In this document: positions 61,236 through 64,000 of the stretch, piece by piece
Position numbering within the stretch: position 1 is the first letter of the stretch
How the letters are laid out: every line of letters begins with the position of its first letter
DNA from: Achatina immaculata
Taxonomy: Eukaryota > Mollusca > Gastropoda > Stylommatophora > Achatinidae
Direction: 5' to 3'
Assembly (NCBI GenBank): GCA_009760885.1
Contig: CM019693.1
Coordinates: 2,794,300-2,858,299, forward strand
Length of the DNA stretch: 64,000 bases
The notes under the pieces: model-generated
What the model saw: only the letters and a program-made list of their open reading frames with translations
Database searches by the model: none
Told to the model about the DNA's origin: nothing
Position numbers and translations under genes: made by a program

Positions 61236-61740
61236 GGACCACTGTACCCTACCACGCATGATCGTAAAAGGCGACTAAGGAGGGTTCGGCATAGGGCCAG
61301 CAACCCTATCTGGTAAAAAAACTATCAGACTGCTACAGAAACGGAAGCAAGGGAAAAAAAAACTTTTATATAGTTAGGGAAAAATGATCCTTGAACCGAA
61401 AAGACTAAGAAACGCTGCCCCAGCGAACAAAAAAAAAAGAGGGGGGGAAGAGAAAGTATCAATAAAATGGTATATACACCTAGAAACAGTGGTCGTTAAC
61501 TGAAACTTTCACGGTTTCCCATCCAGTTTTTCTATGGATCACCAGTAGAACCTTAACACAGTCTGCATCAAAACAAATACTGGCCAGGTACTTCTCTGTT
61601 ACCCCAGCTGTAGATAAACTATACACTCTCTCGTTCAAGGCCAGTAATCAGTGGTTCGATTCGCACTTCATGAAAGGAAATGGTGCGATGTAACATAACA
61701 GGAACGCACCGCTTAGGCAGTTCCAACATCTTAGCAACGA
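61236..61740. other. Spacer with weak hAT/SINE resemblance
   Basis: ACAGTGGTCGTTAACTGAAA (61489) resembles a hAT left end and CAGTGGTTCGATTCGCACTT (61649) a SINE box B. Neither could be extended. Confidence 0.25.
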
Positions 61741-62195
61741 CACTCTAGTGAGCAAGTTCAAAGAACGCCCAAAATCGTCTTATCCAATTTGAGCATTGTG
61801 CGCATTTTATGTAAAGCCTCGACTGGAGTTCTTGCCCTTGAATAAGTCTTAAATAGTATATAACTCCAAGGTTCAGTCGTGAGTTATGTTCATTTAAACT
61901 GATTAATGAACCTATAGCAAACCGGCGCGTGGAAAGATGAAGGGGCAGACCTGGCGTAAATGTGGGGCCCGCTAACAAAAGGAGCCCAGAAGTTAGCCAC
62001 GAGTCTGCTGAAAAAGTATAGCAAAGCAAACAAATAAAATCGGTTCATGTGGTCAGAATGAGTCAGTGTTGGGAATTTAACAGTTAATGTGTTTCTTCTT
62101 CTTTTCTAGTCTTTTTATCATCCTCTGTCTGTCTGTGTGTGTGTGTTTTTTTTCTTCTCCTTTCTAGAAAGTCATATCTACTCTTTTCTCACATG
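61741..62195. other. Spacer, nothing recognised
   Basis: A (TGTC)/(TGTG) patch at about 62124-62145; otherwise no feature. Confidence 0.4.
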
Positions 62196-62401
62196 CAACC
62201 GATATTCTATGACCTTTACTGCCATGTATTGCAAAACCTCTGCCACAGTTCAAGAGTTTTTAATATTCTTAACTGACTACGTACTTTCTGTACATGCAGC
62301 AGTAAGAATAAATGGTGAAACGACAACTTGGTCTGACATAAAACAAGGGGTCCGTCAGGGTTGCATACTGTCGCCTTACTTATTTAACTTGTATACTGAA
62401 A
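62196..62401 (+). mobile_element. LINE-A (older copy), RT motif B segment
   Basis: The frame reads AAVRINGETTTWSDIKQGVR QGCILSPYLFNLYTE: RT motif B (GVRQGCILSPYLFN). It is cut after YTE by a younger LINE-A insertion and continues in phase at 62809. Confidence 0.8.
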
Positions 62402-62799
62402 CTTAACAAAACAGCTGAGAAACACATAAATGCCTTTGAATGTAAATGCTATAGAAGAGTTCTCCAAATATCGTGGACACAAAAAAGAACAAATATATCT
62501 ATACTACAAGAGCTTAATATTGAAGAAGGCTGGCTAGTGAAGAGGATTAAAGAGAGAAAACTGAAATATTTTGGACACATTAAACGTCATGATAATTTAG
62601 AGAAGACCGTATTGGAAGGATACATAATGGGAAAAAGAAAAAGAGGAAGACCAAGACGAAGATGGCTGCAAGACATCGTTGACGATCTGGAAATGGATGC
62701 AACAGCAGCAGGCCATCTTGCTTACAACCGAGAGGCCTACAGGAGTGCTGTTTGGGAGGCAAAGTTCCGCAAGGGACATGCAAATGAATGAATGAATGA
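62402..62799 (+). mobile_element. LINE-A (younger copy) nested in LINE-A
   Basis: A 398-bp 5'-truncated copy starting in a TAEKHINAFECKCYRRVL-like frame and then RTNISILQELNIEEGWLVKR, RKLKYFGHIKRHDNLEKTVL, GKRKRGRPRRRWLQDIVDDL EMDA and FRKGHANE, with a (GAAT)n tail. ATACTGAAA at 62393-62401 and 62800-62808 is the target duplication. Only one shift separates the frames, so it is comparatively young. Confidence 0.88.
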
Positions 62800-63022
62800 A
62801 TACTGAAAATATAATGAGGAATGTTAGAGAAGATGTAGACAGAGAATATAATGATGCTATAACAATCGGAGGTTATGAAATTCCAGAGATTAGATATGCT
62901 GATGACACAGTATTACTGTTCACAACACAGAAAGGAATAGAAAAACTAATTCTGTCAGTCGCAAGAACAGCGAATAACAAAGCCTTTATCTTAATGTGAA
63001 GAAAACTAAATTGATGACAGCT

Positions 63023-63073
<51 letters not shown>

Positions 63074-63630
63074 GAAAAATTGGAAGAGGTGGATAGTTTT
63101 GAATATTTTGGATCATTACTAACTAATAATGGAGATACAATGAGGGAAATTAAAAAGAGGACAAGTCGCTCTTCAAAAAATAAAAAAATTAAGACAACTA
63201 AAGACGCTGTGGAGAGGAACAGAGAGATCTACAAAAATAATATTTTTAAGGGCGTGCACCTCTCCCTTCGCAACATATGCCTGTGAGACTTGGACACTTA
63301 ACAAAACAACTGAGAAACATATAAATGTCTTTGAATGTAAATGCTACAGAAGAGTTCTTCAAATATCATGGACACAAAAAAGAACAAATTTATCCATAAA
63401 TATTAAAAGTCATGAGAATTTAGAGAAGAACGTCTTGGAAGGGTACATAATGGGAAAAAGAAAGAAAGAAGACCAAGGCGAAGATGGCTGCAAGACATCG
63501 TTGATGATCTGCGAATGGACGCATCAGCAGCAGGGCATCTTGCTTACAACCGAGAGGCCTACAGGAGAGCTGTTAGGGAGGCAGAGTTCCGCAAGGGGCA
63601 TGCAAATGAATGACTGACTGACTGACTGAC
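62800..63630 (+). mobile_element. LINE-A (older copy), RT motif C to 3' end
   Basis: It continues NIMRNVREDVDREYNDAITI GGYEIPEIRY, then YADDTVLLFTTQKGIEKLIL (motif C), KKTKLMTA, an inserted (TA)n (63028-63070) in place of the GKTNKAAEICIN codons, EEKLEEVDSFEYFGSLLTNN and, after breaks, RWLQDIVDDLRMDASAAGHL and the HANE end with a (CTGA)n tail. It is inactive. Confidence 0.85.
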
Positions 63631-63669
63631 GTGCTTTCTGTGGATTGTCCTACAATATATAGGACCGTG

Positions 63670-63935
63670 TCTTCCATGGGGGCCTGGGTGGCCACATGTG
63701 GTTAGTCTCTCATTGGCGAAGGTCGACGGTTGAAATCAGGCCGGAGGTGTCTTAGTCTCCCTATGGGAACCTAGATTCTTCCGGAAGAGCTGGAGAAGGA
63801 CTGACGGCCAGGCGCTATGCTGACATCACCCTTTAACATGCCTGTAGGTCAAGGAAGATACGGGAACTATATTCTTTAGATGCGTTCATGCTAAATGAAG
63901 GGTATCCTTATCTTGTCTCGTTTTCAATTCTGCAC
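63670..63935 (+). mobile_element. SINE S1, partly decayed
   Basis: GGCCTGGGTGGCCACATGTG GTTAGTC (box A with a 5-bp insert), CGACGGTTGAAATCAGG (box B damaged), then GAACCTAGATTCTTCCGG, GGCCAGGCGCTATGCTGACA and CCTGTAGGTCAAGGAAGATA follow the S1 order. Confidence 0.65.
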
Positions 63936-64000
63936 GTTTAGTCCTGTCACCTTCTTAGGTCTGTTTCAGCAGAGGAGAAGTAATATCATGGACTGACAGA

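Overview
The window is animal nuclear DNA that is AT-rich, intron-rich and dominated by repeats. Spliced exons, tRNA-headed SINEs, non-LTR retrotransposons (LINEs), a mariner, hAT-type elements and a processed ribosomal-protein pseudogene rule out a bacterium or phage. The mix of several endonuclease/reverse-transcriptase LINE families, tRNA-SINEs and very many minisatellites fits a lophotrochozoan, plausibly a gastropod mollusc. That taxonomic placement is an inference, not something proved by a marker gene.

The one host gene I can support is on the minus strand and occupies the centre of the window. It is the 5' part of a T-box transcription factor in four small exons: 43756-43638 (start), 42417-42332, 23278-23141 and 20582-20402. 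All junctions have AG/GT signals and all three splice phases agree. The last exon carries the beginning of the T-box DNA-binding domain. The remaining T-box exons were not found and should lie beyond the left edge. Its introns (about 1.2, 19 and 2.6 kb) are packed with transposon copies and tandem repeats.

Layout. 1-9 kb: LINE, SINE and hAT relics and a 76-bp higher-order minisatellite. 9.9-11.4 kb: a large minisatellite of about 36-bp units. 11.7-12.8 kb: one LINE-E copy carrying two LINE-A insertions. 13.5-14.4 kb: the 3' end of a jockey/CR1-like LINE. 14.6-15.5 kb: tetranucleotide satellites. 16.1-16.5 kb: a short hAT element. 17.1-18.2 kb: a broken mariner. 18.8-20.2 kb: a SINE continuing into a 20-bp minisatellite. 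20.4-43.8 kb: the T-box gene with its repeat-filled introns. 43.9-48.5 kb: LINE-A and LINE-C copies, minisatellites and a homopurine tract. 49.3-49.85 kb: an RPS17 processed pseudogene. 50.3-53.6 kb: two large minisatellites. 54.4-55.0 kb: a reverse-transcriptase fragment. 55.9-64 kb: further LINE, SINE and microsatellite material, including a LINE-A copy nested in another LINE-A copy.

I use local labels for repeat families because no database could be consulted. LINE-A ends in a product motif KGHANE with an (ATGA/CTGA)n tail. LINE-B ends in CALGT with a (GA)n tail. LINE-C has an ASKIGLEIN motif. LINE-D ends in ATRHGT with a (TGA)n-like tail. LINE-E ends in AIRHRT with a (TAA)n tail. S1, S2 and S3 are tRNA-headed SINEs. 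R and K are dispersed non-coding repeats of unknown type. No CRISPR array, operon, rRNA or functional tRNA gene was seen.
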